64,000 nucleotides of DNA from CANLBN01 sp050633825 (GTDB lineage Bacteria; Pseudomonadota; Gammaproteobacteria; Pseudomonadales; Cellvibrionaceae), in contig JBOEHG010000009.1 of NCBI GenBank assembly GCA_050633825.1, forward strand, positions 56,156 to 120,155, written 5' to 3'. Each line of letters starts with the position of its first letter. Within the stretch, counting starts at the first letter, position 1. The position numbers and the translations under genes were made by a program. The notes under the pieces were generated by a model. It did not search any database and was not told where the DNA came from. It saw only the letters and a list, made by a program, of their open reading frames with translations. This document shows positions 44,487 through 53,645 of the stretch, one piece after another.

Positions 44487-44756
44487 TTAACCGATTAAAT
44501 TCGGTATATTCATAAACAGCTCATGAAAGAGTTCAGTAAACTGCGTTAAAAGCCACCGCCCCAAAAACATAATAGCCCCTAGAGTCACCAACAATCGAGG
44601 CAAGAAACTTAAGGTTTGTTCATTAATTTGTGTTGCTGCCTGAAACATACTTACAATCAAACCTATAACCAGCCCAGGCCCAACAATCAACGATACCATT
44701 AATACAATAAGATAAAGCGCATTACCAAAAAGGCCCATTACAACTTCTGGAGTCAT
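44487..44756 (-). CDS. fliQ: Flagellar export gate protein FliQ
   Basis: This 89-residue protein has two helices forming the typical FliQ hairpin. Signatures are GPGLVIGLIVSMFQAATQINEQTLSFLPR in the middle (about residues 26-54) and the LPxL-like turn before the second helix. Length is exactly that of the family. It lies 12 bp after fliP and 24 bp before the preferred fliR start. Confidence 0.96.
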   Translation of the reverse strand: MTPEVVMGLFGNALYLIVLMVSLIVGPGLVIGLIVSMFQAATQINEQTLSFLPRLLVTLGAIMFLGRWLLTQFTELFHELFMNIPNLIG

Positions 44757-44768
44757 CAGAAAACCTCG

Positions 44769-45590
44769 TCAAATACCAAAACTCGCTGCCAGCGTTCCCA
44801 TTAACATTGCCCAACCGTCAACCATCACAAAAAGCATGATTTTAAAAGGCAAAGAGATAATAAGAGGTGACAACATCATCATACCCATAGCCATAAGCAC
44901 ACTGGCAACCACAATATCGATAACAAGAAAAGGAATAAATAAAATAAACCCAATTTGAAAAGCAGTCTTTAATTCACTGGTAATAAAAGAAGGGATTAAA
45001 ACCGTAATAGGTACTTCTTCAGGGCCATTAAGCGTACCTACATTAGCAATATCCATAAATAATTTTAAATCACTTTCTCTAGTTTGCGACATCATAAATT
45101 CATGAAAAGGCTTTTTAGTTCTCTCTAACACCTCTTTTGACCCTATTTCTTGATTCATATAAGGTTGCAATGCCTGCTCATTCACTTTTTGAAAAACAGG
45201 CGCCATAATAAACATTGTTAAAAATAAACTCATACCGACTAATATTTGATTGGATGGTGATTGCTGCAAACCTAAAGCTTGCCTAAGAATAGCAAAAACA
45301 ATAATAATACGTGTAAAAGAAGTCATCATTAGCAACAACGCTGGCAAAAAAGTCAGCGCCGTCATAATGGCTAATATTTGAATACTGACACTGTACTCTT
45401 GTGAGCCATCAGGATTGGTTGTTAATCTCACTGCAGGCATACCCGGAATACTTTGTATTCCCGGTGTAACAGACTGTTTTTCAGAAGTGTTCTGAGCGGC
45501 AGCGTCGGATGATAACAAAGGAGTTATTGTTATTAAAAAAATTGATAAAAGCAAAAGCAAACAATAGTTTTTCTTATAACTAAAACTCAT
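44769..45590 (-). CDS. fliP: Flagellar export gate protein FliP
   Basis: This 273-residue protein has a cleavable N-terminal signal (residues 1-32, SLLLSSDAAAQN-like end) and four further helices. Family signatures are visible: LLMMTSFTRIIIVFAILRQALGLQQSPSNQ (about 95-125) and FILFIPFLVIDIVVASVLMAMGM (about 215-240). It builds the central export channel. Its ATG overlaps the fliO stop by four bases (45587-45590). Confidence 0.96.
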   Translation of the reverse strand: MSFSYKKNYCLLLLLSIFLITITPLLSSDAAAQNTSEKQSVTPGIQSIPGMPAVRLTTNPDGSQEYSVSIQILAIMTALTFLPALLLMMTSFTRIIIVFAILRQALGLQQSPSNQILVGMSLFLTMFIMAPVFQKVNEQALQPYMNQEIGSKEVLERTKKPFHEFMMSQTRESDLKLFMDIANVGTLNGPEEVPITVLIPSFITSELKTAFQIGFILFIPFLVIDIVVASVLMAMGMMMLSPLIISLPFKIMLFVMVDGWAMLMGTLAASFGI

Positions 45591-46012
45591 TCGATAGTTT
45601 CGCCTTTTAACATGGCTTTTAACTTATCAGCAAAAACAGAGGAAGATGAATTTTCAGTGAGATTTTTGTCGTTTTCAGAAATAGGCTTATCTAACGTTTT
45701 TATATGACCAACAAACCCTGGAGCAACTCCGATAATTAACTGTTCATCACCCACCTCTACGATTAACAATTTTTCTTTTGTTGAAATAGGCAGGCAACTT
45801 TTAATTTTCATTAAATTTGATACTTGATAACTAGCATAACCAACTTTTTTAATAAGCCATACAAGCGCAAATATCATAAAAACAACAACCGCTAAACCCA
45901 TCATCATTTGAAGTATATTTGACGTTGGACTTACTACTTGGCTAGATGGATTAGCCGAAACATAGTTCGCTAAAAATAATATGCTCAGCAATAGTGCTAT
46001 CTTTTTTTTCAT
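45587..46012 (-). CDS. fliO: Flagellar assembly protein FliO
   Basis: This 141-residue protein has an N-terminal signal-like helix, one membrane helix (about 32-55) and a cytoplasmic domain with KSCLPISTKEKLLIVEVGDEQLIIGV, the FliO core. It helps FliP fold and assemble. It overlaps fliN as TAATG at 46010-46014 and fliP by four bases. Confidence 0.9.
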   Translation of the reverse strand: MKKKIALLLSILFLANYVSANPSSQVVSPTSNILQMMMGLAVVVFMIFALVWLIKKVGYASYQVSNLMKIKSCLPISTKEKLLIVEVGDEQLIIGVAPGFVGHIKTLDKPISENDKNLTENSSSSVFADKLKAMLKGETIE

Positions 46013-46488
46013 TATCCAAGCTTCTTTATACGTTCGGAAGGACTAATAACATCGGTCATACGAATACCAAATTTTTCATTAACGACCACCACTTCGCCAT
46101 GGGCTATCAATGTGCCATTCACTAAAACATTTAAAGGTTCGCCAGCAAGTCTATCCAACTCAATAACAGAACCTTGGTTAAGCTGTAGCAAATTACGGAT
46201 TGTGATCGAAGTACTACCGACCTCCATTGATATCGTAACGGGTACATCCAATATAATATCTAGCTCAGGGTTAGTACTTTTAGCAGCAGTAGGATTGCTA
46301 TCAAACTCTTCAAGGCCAACGGTTTCCACGGAACCATCTTCTTCTGCACCTTGCTCCTCCATTGCTGCTGCCCAATCATCGTCAGCGCCTTCTTCTACAC
46401 CCTGTTCTTCCATTGCTGAGGCCCAATCATCGGCAGCAGCTTCTTCTTCACTTTTTTCTTTATTTGGATCCTGATCTTCATCACTCAT
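46012..46488 (-). CDS. fliN: Flagellar switch protein FliN
   Basis: This 158-residue protein has a C-terminal SpoA-type domain (about 80-155) with the sequence ILDVPVTISMEVGSTSITIRN and LNVLVNGTLIAHGEVVVVNEKFGIRMTDVIS in the family positions. The N-terminal 70 residues are acidic and contain a tandem duplicate of a short motif (DDWASAMEEQGVEEG, then DDWAAAMEEQGAEED). FliN forms the base of the C-ring with FliM and receives FliH cargo. The ATG at 46488 overlaps the fliM stop by 8 bases. Confidence 0.95.
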   Translation of the reverse strand: MSDEDQDPNKEKSEEEAAADDWASAMEEQGVEEGADDDWAAAMEEQGAEEDGSVETVGLEEFDSNPTAAKSTNPELDIILDVPVTISMEVGSTSITIRNLLQLNQGSVIELDRLAGEPLNVLVNGTLIAHGEVVVVNEKFGIRMTDVISPSERIKKLG

Positions 46489-47506
46489 CAGAACTATCCT
46501 CTTCATTATTCATTAAATTGTTCATAGGTGATAATGATGAAACGACAGGCCGTTCCACATGATCAATCACCTTTAACGCCAAATTCCCGTTAGCTTGCCC
46601 TACTTCCGTTTTAAACAAGGGAACACCGTTGGCTGTAATTAAATGCTCTTCTAGCATTTCTACTGGAATCACATCACCTTCTTTTAAACCAACAACATCA
46701 CCTAATGTAATTTTATCGCGAATAAGATCACACTCTAATTTAACCGTTGCAGTCATAATATCTTCACGCAATGAATTTACCCATCGATCATCTCTTTCAT
46801 CACTATCACTTTGTAATCCTGCATCCAACATTTCTCGAATAGGCTCTATCATGGAATAAGGAATAGTAATATGTAATTCTCCACCACCTCCATCCAATTC
46901 AACATGGAATGTACTCACAACAACGACTTCACTTGGACTCACAATGTTTGCCATTGAAGGATTCACTTCAGAGTTGATATGATCAAAATCAATCGGTAGC
47001 ACTGCTCTCCATGCTTCTTTTAAATCAATAAAAGCTTGCTCAAGTACAATACGTACCACACGTAACTCTGTAGGAGTAAATTCTCGACCTTCGATTTTTG
47101 CGTGACGCCCGTCTCCGCCAAAAAAATTATCAACCAATTTAAATACCAATTTTGCATCTAAAACGACAAGTGCCGTTCCTCGAAGCGGTCTAAACTTCAC
47201 CATATTCAAACTGGTAGGAACATAAAGTGTGTGAACATACTCACCAAATTTTTGGATATTAATACCACCTACAGACACATCTGCTGTTCGGCGTAATAAA
47301 TTAAACATACTGATACGTGTATAACGCGCAAAACGCTCGTTTATCATTTCCAGTGTTGGCATCCTGCCGCGAACGATTCGATCTTGAGTGGTTAAATCAT
47401 AAGATCCAATTTCGCCATCAGCTGACTCACCATCAGTATTAACGTCACCATCATCGACTCCATGAAGGAGCGCATCAATCTCGTCTTGTGAAAGTAGATC
47501 TTGCAC
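46481..47506 (-). CDS. fliM: Flagellar switch protein FliM
   Basis: This 341-residue protein has the N-terminal CheY-P-binding peptide QDLLSQDEIDALLHG (residues 2-16), a middle CheC-like domain and a C-terminal SpoA domain (about 255-325). It forms the C-ring together with FliG and FliN and sets the rotation direction. The start is GTG, with GAG 8 bases upstream. It follows fliL by 12 bp. Confidence 0.96.
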   Translation of the reverse strand: MQDLLSQDEIDALLHGVDDGDVNTDGESADGEIGSYDLTTQDRIVRGRMPTLEMINERFARYTRISMFNLLRRTADVSVGGINIQKFGEYVHTLYVPTSLNMVKFRPLRGTALVVLDAKLVFKLVDNFFGGDGRHAKIEGREFTPTELRVVRIVLEQAFIDLKEAWRAVLPIDFDHINSEVNPSMANIVSPSEVVVVSTFHVELDGGGGELHITIPYSMIEPIREMLDAGLQSDSDERDDRWVNSLREDIMTATVKLECDLIRDKITLGDVVGLKEGDVIPVEMLEEHLITANGVPLFKTEVGQANGNLALKVIDHVERPVVSSLSPMNNLMNNEEDSSDE

Positions 47507-47518
47507 GTCAAATTCTCT

Positions 47519-48070
47519 TTATTGCATGACTAAATTAGTAAAAAGTACTTTTTCAATCCCTGGTTTGCCTAGCTCCCTTTCCATAATCTCTTGTAACTCA
47601 AGTAACGCCGACTGACGCAATAACTCTCTACCCTCTTCGGTCTGTAGTTCTGAATATATCTGACCACTAAAAAGTAGAATTAAACTATTACGAATCATGG
47701 GCATATGTAACTCTACAGCTTCGATAACATCATCTTCTCTTGCCATAACCGTAATTTCAGCTTGTAAAAACCGTTGTCGACCACGCGCCTGATAATTAAC
47801 AATAAGGGGCGGCTTTAAAGGAAAATATATCGCTGGAGATTTAGGCGGCTGAACCTCTTCTTCAACATCGACAATAGGGTTTCCATCTTCATCCAACTCA
47901 ACCACAGGCTCTGGTTCTGGAGTAAGCATCTTTACAACAAATAGAGTACCGCCTATAGACGCGCCTATAAGGACTAAAACAAGTACGATAAATAAAATAA
48001 GCTTTTTCTTATTACTTTTCGGCTTTTCTTCTTCATTTGTGTCGTCTTGATTTTCAGTGTCTTCTGCCAT
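47519..48070 (-). CDS. fliL: Flagellar basal body-associated protein FliL
   Basis: This 183-residue protein has a cytoplasmic tail rich in Glu and Asn, one membrane helix (about 24-46), an acidic linker (EPEPVVELDEDGNPIVDVEEE) and a periplasmic stomatin-like domain (about 80-183). It stabilises the stator around the basal body. It is the first gene of the fliLMNOPQR-flhB operon, about 38 bases downstream of a strong sigma-54 promoter. Confidence 0.94.
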   Translation of the reverse strand: MAEDTENQDDTNEEEKPKSNKKKLILFIVLVLVLIGASIGGTLFVVKMLTPEPEPVVELDEDGNPIVDVEEEVQPPKSPAIYFPLKPPLIVNYQARGRQRFLQAEITVMAREDDVIEAVELHMPMIRNSLILLFSGQIYSELQTEEGRELLRQSALLELQEIMERELGKPGIEKVLFTNLVMQ

Positions 48071-48108
48071 GCCAAAAATCCGTCATTTGATAGTTCTATA
48101 TCCTGATC

Positions 48109-48124
48109 AGCAAGAGCTATGCCA
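48109..48124 (-). promoter_or_regulatory. Sigma-54 promoter of the fliL operon
   Basis: On the minus strand TGGCAT-AGCTC-TTGCT differs from the -24/-12 consensus (TGGCAC-N5-TTGCA/T) at one base only and has correct spacing. It lies 39-54 bp upstream of the fliL ATG. Confidence 0.85.
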
Positions 48125-48265
48125 AAGAAATAACAAATGATAATTTTAAGAGATAAGCGAATACCCGCATGAGCTAGTGCAAACAGCCCTTAGGGTATGA
48201 TGGGTGGCAGCAAAATAGAGAGGTTTTAAGCCTAGGGGATTAAAGAGAGATATTTAAACATAATA

Positions 48266-49627
48266 TTAAACATAGGTATTTACTAGACTATAGCCCTCAA
48301 TGGATGAGTTAAGGGGCAATGCTCCGTCTACTTCTTCCTCAGAGCTCACGCCAAAAACAGAATTTGACTCAGGGTTGGAGGATTCATCTTCCGCTTGCTG
48401 TTGTGATTGGTCTGACACGTCAACATCCGTTAAATTAAGACCTTCTGCCTCAAACATTTCTCGCAGGCGCATTGCACTTTGATCTAAAGCATCACGAACA
48501 CTCGCATTTTGGACAACGAAACTAACCTGAGTCTGTTCATTGGTCACAGATACTTTAACTTGCAAAGGCCCAAGTTCTGGGGGATCGAGCTGTATTTCAG
48601 CCTCCTGTATACCTTTAGCGCTCATCCACATAACACGCTCGGCTACGGCCTCACTCCATTGAGCCTGCTGAAAAGGAATGGTAACCGATAGCTGAGATTT
48701 ATCGATAGGTGACGTCATCTGTAACTGAGCAGGGTTAGATATCGATGCCAGAGGAATATCCCCTGCCATACGTTGCGTAATAGTATCGGTTTTAGTAAGT
48801 ATTGGCTCATCAGTTAATAAACTCAGTAATTGCTTATCGAGCACACCATCAAAGCTGTTCTTGGGGATATCTGAATCGAAAGGGTTAGCATTCATCGCTA
48901 ATTGAGTGGTCGTGGCTACTTCCGTTGTTTTTCCACCTACTTGAGTATTTTGCTTAATAGCGTTGAAGGCTTCCGCAAGCGCTGTTAACGGTGAGACCTT
49001 CTTCAATTCTGCACTACCTTCACTGTTGTTATTTAAAGGCTTAGCCGCTAGTACTTCTCTGATAAGATTAACCAATGGATTAGTCGGTAATATGTTATCA
49101 CTATTTTGATTATTTTCTGTGAAGTCGACTAAAATATCTGTATCAAAAGGCTCTTCTAAAAGACTCTCCTCACCTACAAGCAACTCACTCTCTGAAACAG
49201 GTTGCTTTATCGGCAATATTCCTACAGGAACAACGCCTAAGGACAGTGTCGGATCTAGCTCCGTTGATAGTGGTACGACTAACTCAGATGAAACAGAGGC
49301 TGAATCAACGGTAACGCCCTTAACTAACTCCTCTTCAGTATTCTGTCCTGTAGAAACATCTGTTTGAGCCTTTGTATTTTTGCCTTCTGCGTGAATGGGT
49401 TTATCGACACTATCGGCATTGGTAGATCCATTTGTATTCGTTGCTTTTGGTGTATCTACAGCTTTGGTTTCAGACTTACTTTCAGGCCTTACTGCCGCTT
49501 GTTGCTCTGCCTCTCGGAAAGAATTTGAAAAACCCTTGTCATCACCTGTGGAATTGGCTTTCGCTGGCGCACGATCTATTTTATTAGTGGCAGCCACATC
49601 GGCAAAGGGCATCAATTGATTGTTCAT
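48266..49627 (-). CDS. fliK: Flagellar hook-length control protein FliK
   Basis: This 453-residue protein has a long, variable, hydrophilic N-terminal half without clear domains. The conserved C-terminal Flg_hook domain (about 325-410) shows MWMSAKGIQEAEIQLDPPELGPLQVKVSV and VREALDQSAMRLREMFEAEGLNL-like sequence. FliK measures hook length and triggers the FlhB switch. It lies between fliJ and fliL in the same orientation. A weak hairpin (CGGCAA-GGGT-TTGCCG, 49662-49677) is present just upstream. Confidence 0.92.
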   Translation of the reverse strand: MNNQLMPFADVAATNKIDRAPAKANSTGDDKGFSNSFREAEQQAAVRPESKSETKAVDTPKATNTNGSTNADSVDKPIHAEGKNTKAQTDVSTGQNTEEELVKGVTVDSASVSSELVVPLSTELDPTLSLGVVPVGILPIKQPVSESELLVGEESLLEEPFDTDILVDFTENNQNSDNILPTNPLVNLIREVLAAKPLNNNSEGSAELKKVSPLTALAEAFNAIKQNTQVGGKTTEVATTTQLAMNANPFDSDIPKNSFDGVLDKQLLSLLTDEPILTKTDTITQRMAGDIPLASISNPAQLQMTSPIDKSQLSVTIPFQQAQWSEAVAERVMWMSAKGIQEAEIQLDPPELGPLQVKVSVTNEQTQVSFVVQNASVRDALDQSAMRLREMFEAEGLNLTDVDVSDQSQQQAEDESSNPESNSVFGVSSEEEVDGALPLNSSIEGYSLVNTYV

Positions 49628-49661
49628 TATGTCTCCAGATCACCATAAACGTCTATTAAAC

Positions 49662-49677
49662 CGGCAAGGGTTTGCCG
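49662..49677. terminator. Weak hairpin between fliJ and fliK
   Basis: CGGCAA-GGGT-TTGCCG is a 6-bp-arm hairpin 35-50 bp before fliK and 75-90 bp after fliJ. On the minus strand it is followed by GTTTAAT, not a proper T-run, so it may only attenuate transcription from the fliE operon. A sigma-54-like sequence overlaps it but is one base too short. Confidence 0.3.
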
Positions 49678-49751
49678 CTTTAATTATGAATTTCATCTAT
49701 AGGGTAAATGGAGCAAAGAAAATGCCAACAATGGCAGAGGGGAAGTGCTGA

Positions 49752-50195
49752 TTAGCGATAATATTGCCTAGCTGATAAGTCATCCATTTCTTTTTGAACT
49801 AGCTTGTCATGAATATGCGCTGTCTCTAGCTTATCTTTTTCGATTAGGTCATCCAATACATTGATACGTTGCTGTTGCTGAGAAAGCGCTTGTCTCATGC
49901 CATCCAACTGTTGTTCAGCTGTTGTCAATTTACCTTTTTGAGCTTCAATTGTCTGGGATAATTGAAGACAGAAATGGCGATAGCGAATTGAATTATCCGC
50001 AGTCCAAGTATGTTGTTCTTGTTGAATTTTTTCTAAATAGTCGCTCTCATAACCTTGAAGTTGTAGTAACTGTTTCCTTTCGTTTTGAACAAAAGAAACT
50101 GCTTTCTCAAAGTTTTGACCTAATTGACGCTGCTTCTCTTCTTCTTGTTCTTTAACAAGCTCTAATTGATTATTTTGCACAATATTCATTTCCAC
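49752..50195 (-). CDS. fliJ: Flagellar export chaperone FliJ
   Basis: This 147-residue, Gln/Glu/Lys-rich protein is predicted to be one antiparallel coiled coil, as expected for FliJ (typical length about 147). FliJ sits in the centre of the FliI hexamer and links it to FlhA. The start is either GTG at 50195 or ATG at 50189; no ribosome binding site decides between them. It is 15 bp from the fliI stop and ends the fliEFGHIJ run. Confidence 0.88.
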   Translation of the reverse strand: MEMNIVQNNQLELVKEQEEEKQRQLGQNFEKAVSFVQNERKQLLQLQGYESDYLEKIQQEQHTWTADNSIRYRHFCLQLSQTIEAQKGKLTTAEQQLDGMRQALSQQQQRINVLDDLIEKDKLETAHIHDKLVQKEMDDLSARQYYR

Positions 50196-50210
50196 TGATC
50201 AAGGTCAGAC

Positions 50211-51611
50211 TCAAAGATTAGGTTGATTTTGATTTCCGGCAGAACCCATAGATCCAGCACCTCCAATAGAATCCATAGAAGGTGCCATCAACTTCATTAA
50301 GTGTAGTCGACTTTCATCATAATCGACGCATTCAGTAAGGTTTTGACGAATAAAATCCTGTAATTGCGGGAAATAGTCTAGCGCCATATCTGTCTCCGGG
50401 TTATTACCGCGAACATAGGCACCGATACTCACTAAATCACGGTTTTTTTGATATAAGGATAAAAACTGTTTGAATCGCTGCGTCAATTTAAGGTCATCAG
50501 GCTCAACAATATTGGTCATCGCTCGGCTAATAGACATCTCTACATCAATGGCAGGATAAACGCCTTGTTCAGATAGCTTACGCGATAAAACCACATGCCC
50601 ATCCAAGATAGCTCTCGCTGAATCAGCAACGGGATCCTGCAGATCATCTCCCTCAGTCAATACCGTATAAAATGCAGTAATAGAACCGCCACCTTCAGGC
50701 CCATTCCCTGCACGTTCAACAAGTTGAGGGATTTTTGCAAAAACAGAGGGTGGATACCCTTTAGTTGCAGGCGGCTCACCAATTGCTAATGAGATTTCTC
50801 GTTGCGCTTGCGCATAACGGGTTAATGAATCCATTAACAAGAGTACATCTTTACCTTGGTCACGAAAATATTCTGCTACTTGACTGGATAATTGTGAGGC
50901 TCTTAAACGCATTAAAGGGCTATCATCCGCTGGCGATGCGATGACAACCGCTTTTTTTAAGCCTTCTTTACCCAAAGTATGCTCAATAAACTCTTTGACT
51001 TCTCGTCCACGCTCACCGACCAAGCCAACAACGACAATATCGGCTGTCGTAAACCGTGTCATCATTCCCAATAAAACACTTTTACCGACACCACTACCCG
51101 CAAATAAACCTAAGCGCTGACCTTTACCAACGGTTAACAAACTATTAATTGCACGAATACCAACATCTAAAGGCGTACTAATGGGGGCTCGATCTAGAGG
51201 GTTAATTGTTGGTGATTCGACATATTTTTCATCACCAACGATCGAGCCTTTGTTATCTAAAGGTTGCCCAAGACCGTTAATGACTCTGCCTAATAAATTT
51301 TCATTAATAACGAGGCGCCTATGGGTACTTTTAGGGATAACACGCGCACCAGGCTGTACACCTGATATCGTTTTTATCGGCATTAAGAAAACTTTATCGT
51401 CACTGAAACCAACAACCTCTGCTTCTAAACGGCGCTCGTCATTCGTTAGCACATCACACTCACAACCAATAGATACCTGTAAACCAACAGCTTCCATTGT
51501 CATACCAACAACACGGGTTAACCGGCCTTCGGCCAAAGGCTCAGCATCAGGAATAAAGCCCAGTTGAAATTGTTGTAAGCGCTCTGACAATGATTGAAAA
51601 TGAAAACTCAT
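50211..51611 (-). CDS. fliI: Flagellum-specific ATPase FliI
   Basis: This 466-residue protein is homologous to the F1-ATPase beta subunit. The Walker A motif LFAGSGVGKSVLLG lies near residue 165, the Walker B LLLMDSLTRYAQAQRE at about 250, and VLSRKLSEQGVYPAIDVEMSISR is another family stretch. It powers release and entry of export substrates at the flagellar gate. Its ATG overlaps the fliH stop by four bases (51608-51611). Confidence 0.97.
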   Translation of the reverse strand: MSFHFQSLSERLQQFQLGFIPDAEPLAEGRLTRVVGMTMEAVGLQVSIGCECDVLTNDERRLEAEVVGFSDDKVFLMPIKTISGVQPGARVIPKSTHRRLVINENLLGRVINGLGQPLDNKGSIVGDEKYVESPTINPLDRAPISTPLDVGIRAINSLLTVGKGQRLGLFAGSGVGKSVLLGMMTRFTTADIVVVGLVGERGREVKEFIEHTLGKEGLKKAVVIASPADDSPLMRLRASQLSSQVAEYFRDQGKDVLLLMDSLTRYAQAQREISLAIGEPPATKGYPPSVFAKIPQLVERAGNGPEGGGSITAFYTVLTEGDDLQDPVADSARAILDGHVVLSRKLSEQGVYPAIDVEMSISRAMTNIVEPDDLKLTQRFKQFLSLYQKNRDLVSIGAYVRGNNPETDMALDYFPQLQDFIRQNLTECVDYDESRLHLMKLMAPSMDSIGGAGSMGSAGNQNQPNL

Positions 51612-52522
51612 TCAACCTTTCCCTCATCTGATAAGGGTGGCTGATTTTTTTGTGATTTTTCGGAAGCCGTACTTGTATCGCCAACCCCTTCTGACTTAGA
51701 AGCCAAGGAGTTTTCTTCTACGTTTACTGACTCTTCACTCTTTGGGAATTGCTTATGCAAGAAACCGTCGATGATCTCTTCTAATCTTTTTTCAATAGAA
51801 CAATCAACCATTGTCTGTTTTGTTTCTAAACGACAGCCACCGGGTAATAAACTTTCATCAACATGATAGGTAAAGTCCTTGTCCATATTTTTAGGTTGAC
51901 TTTGTATATGTTCTTTAACCAATGACAGGTCTTGTTCATTTAAATGTAAAGTAAACTTTTCTGCATTTGCTGGAATTGTATTTAAGGCAGCATTAATGAC
52001 ATCCAGTATTTGCGTCGAATCAGTACTTAATTCACGTTTCACTACTGCTTTAGCTAACTGGCAAACCATATCCAGCATAAGACTCTGCAGTTGTTTCTGT
52101 TCTGTCTGTAGAGGGATCATTAGCGCTTCAACGATATGCTGCAGGTTTTCACATTGTTGACTCACGATTGCTTGCGCTGATTTCAAACCTTCGTCTTTAC
52201 CTACAGCATCGCCTGCTTTTTTTCCTTCATCAAATCCTTTTTTATAACCATTATCATAGCCATCCTTTTCAGCTGTATCGGTTATTGCTTGTAGTTGCTC
52301 TGCGGTAAGAGGTTTTACATCTTCAGTCGATACTTCTATGGATTCACCGGCTGCTTCATTAACAGGCTCAATAGCTTGATCATTACCTTTTTTATTTTTC
52401 CTATCAGTAGCTTCTTTTTCCGCTGATGGAACCAGTTTATTCGATGAGACATCGGGTAAAGACCAATTTTGACACTGACCAAGCTCTTCCTCTGAAAATC
52501 GTGTCACATATTCTGATGTCAT
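51608..52522 (-). CDS. fliH: Flagellar export ATPase regulator FliH
   Basis: This 304-residue protein has a variable N-terminal region (about 1-90) and a glycine-patterned helix (GYDNGYKKGFDEGKKAGDAVG, about 88-108) with repeated GxxxG spacing, diagnostic of FliH. A C-terminal V-type ATPase E-subunit-like domain follows. A hydrophilic tail of about 40 residues is longer than usual. It binds FliI and docks it at FliN. Confidence 0.92.
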   Translation of the reverse strand: MTSEYVTRFSEEELGQCQNWSLPDVSSNKLVPSAEKEATDRKNKKGNDQAIEPVNEAAGESIEVSTEDVKPLTAEQLQAITDTAEKDGYDNGYKKGFDEGKKAGDAVGKDEGLKSAQAIVSQQCENLQHIVEALMIPLQTEQKQLQSLMLDMVCQLAKAVVKRELSTDSTQILDVINAALNTIPANAEKFTLHLNEQDLSLVKEHIQSQPKNMDKDFTYHVDESLLPGGCRLETKQTMVDCSIEKRLEEIIDGFLHKQFPKSEESVNVEENSLASKSEGVGDTSTASEKSQKNQPPLSDEGKVE

Positions 52523-52622
52523 ACTAAAACCTAAAAAATACTACAAATTTTAATAAGGGATATAAATAATGGGCTTTAAATCGTAACAATGAAAAGTTCT
52601 CTCTTATTACTTTTCCATTTTT

Positions 52623-53645
52623 CTACATCATCTGTTCGCCACTACCACCTAAGGCAATTTCACCAGCATCAGCCATACGTCTGGCAATAACCAAGATTTC
52701 TTTCTGAGCACCTTCAACTTCAGATACTTTAACAGGACCTTTGGCTTCAAGATCATCACGTAGTAGTTCAGCGGCACGGCTCGACATATTGGCAAATATT
52801 TTTTCTTGTAAATCGGTATCTGCACCTTTAAGTGCCACGATTAACAACTCAGAGGACACTTCACGCAATAGCGCCTGAATGCCGCGATCATCAACATCGC
52901 GTAGGTTATCAAAGACAAACATAAGATCTTGAATTTGATTGCCTGTATCTTCATCCATTTCTTTAATGGATTCGAGTAACTCGGAAGCTATGCCACTATC
53001 AAGATTATTAACAATTTCAGCAGCACATTTATAGCCACCCATAGCCGTTGTTTGCGAACCTGCATTACCAGAGAATTGTTTTTCAAGAATATCATTAAGC
53101 TCTTGTAGCGCACTGGGTTGAACGGTATCCAGTGAAGATACCCGCATCATAATATCCAACCTGACCGTATCAGAAAAATACGTCATGATTTCGGCAGACT
53201 GATCAGAATCAAGATAAGCAATAACAATGGCTTGAATTTGAGGGTGTTCATTGCGAATAATATCAGCAACGGAACGTGGCTCCATCCATTTTAAGGTATC
53301 CAAACCCGTAGTATTTCCTCCTAAAAGAATCCTATCGATCAAGCCATTGGCTTTGTCTTCACCTAAGGCTGTTACCAACATATTGCGAATATAATTATCA
53401 GCGCCAACACCGAGCCCTGTTAGGTCTCTCACCTGCTCCATAAAATTTGCCATTACCGTATGAACTTGGTCCTGTTCAATATTAGATAAGGTACTCATGG
53501 CTGCACCCACACGTTGAACCTCTTTAGGGCCCATATGCTTTAACACTTCAGCAGCATCGGCTTCACCCAGTGTCATTAGCAAGATAGCCGCCTGTTCCAC
53601 AGGCGGCATCTGAGGTGTTTTTTTAACCTGTTGCTCTTCACTCAT
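52623..53645 (-). CDS. fliG: Flagellar motor switch protein FliG
   Basis: This 340-residue protein covers all three FliG domains: the N-terminal FliF-binding domain (about 1-105), the middle domain with EHPQIQAIVIAYLDSDQSAEIM (EHPQ motif, about 133-154) and the C-terminal stator-interacting domain (about 200-330) with FVFDNLRDVDDRGIQALLREV. The torque helix carries the conserved charged residues. Its ATG overlaps the fliF stop (53642-53645). A 100-bp gap separates it from fliH. Confidence 0.97.
   Translation of the reverse strand: MSEEQQVKKTPQMPPVEQAAILLMTLGEADAAEVLKHMGPKEVQRVGAAMSTLSNIEQDQVHTVMANFMEQVRDLTGLGVGADNYIRNMLVTALGEDKANGLIDRILLGGNTTGLDTLKWMEPRSVADIIRNEHPQIQAIVIAYLDSDQSAEIMTYFSDTVRLDIMMRVSSLDTVQPSALQELNDILEKQFSGNAGSQTTAMGGYKCAAEIVNNLDSGIASELLESIKEMDEDTGNQIQDLMFVFDNLRDVDDRGIQALLREVSSELLIVALKGADTDLQEKIFANMSSRAAELLRDDLEAKGPVKVSEVEGAQKEILVIARRMADAGEIALGGSGEQMM

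Noticed and set aside
49660..49680. Sigma-54-like sequence before fliK
   Set aside because: The distance between the GG and GC elements is one base short, which abolishes RpoN recognition; it overlaps a simple hairpin.
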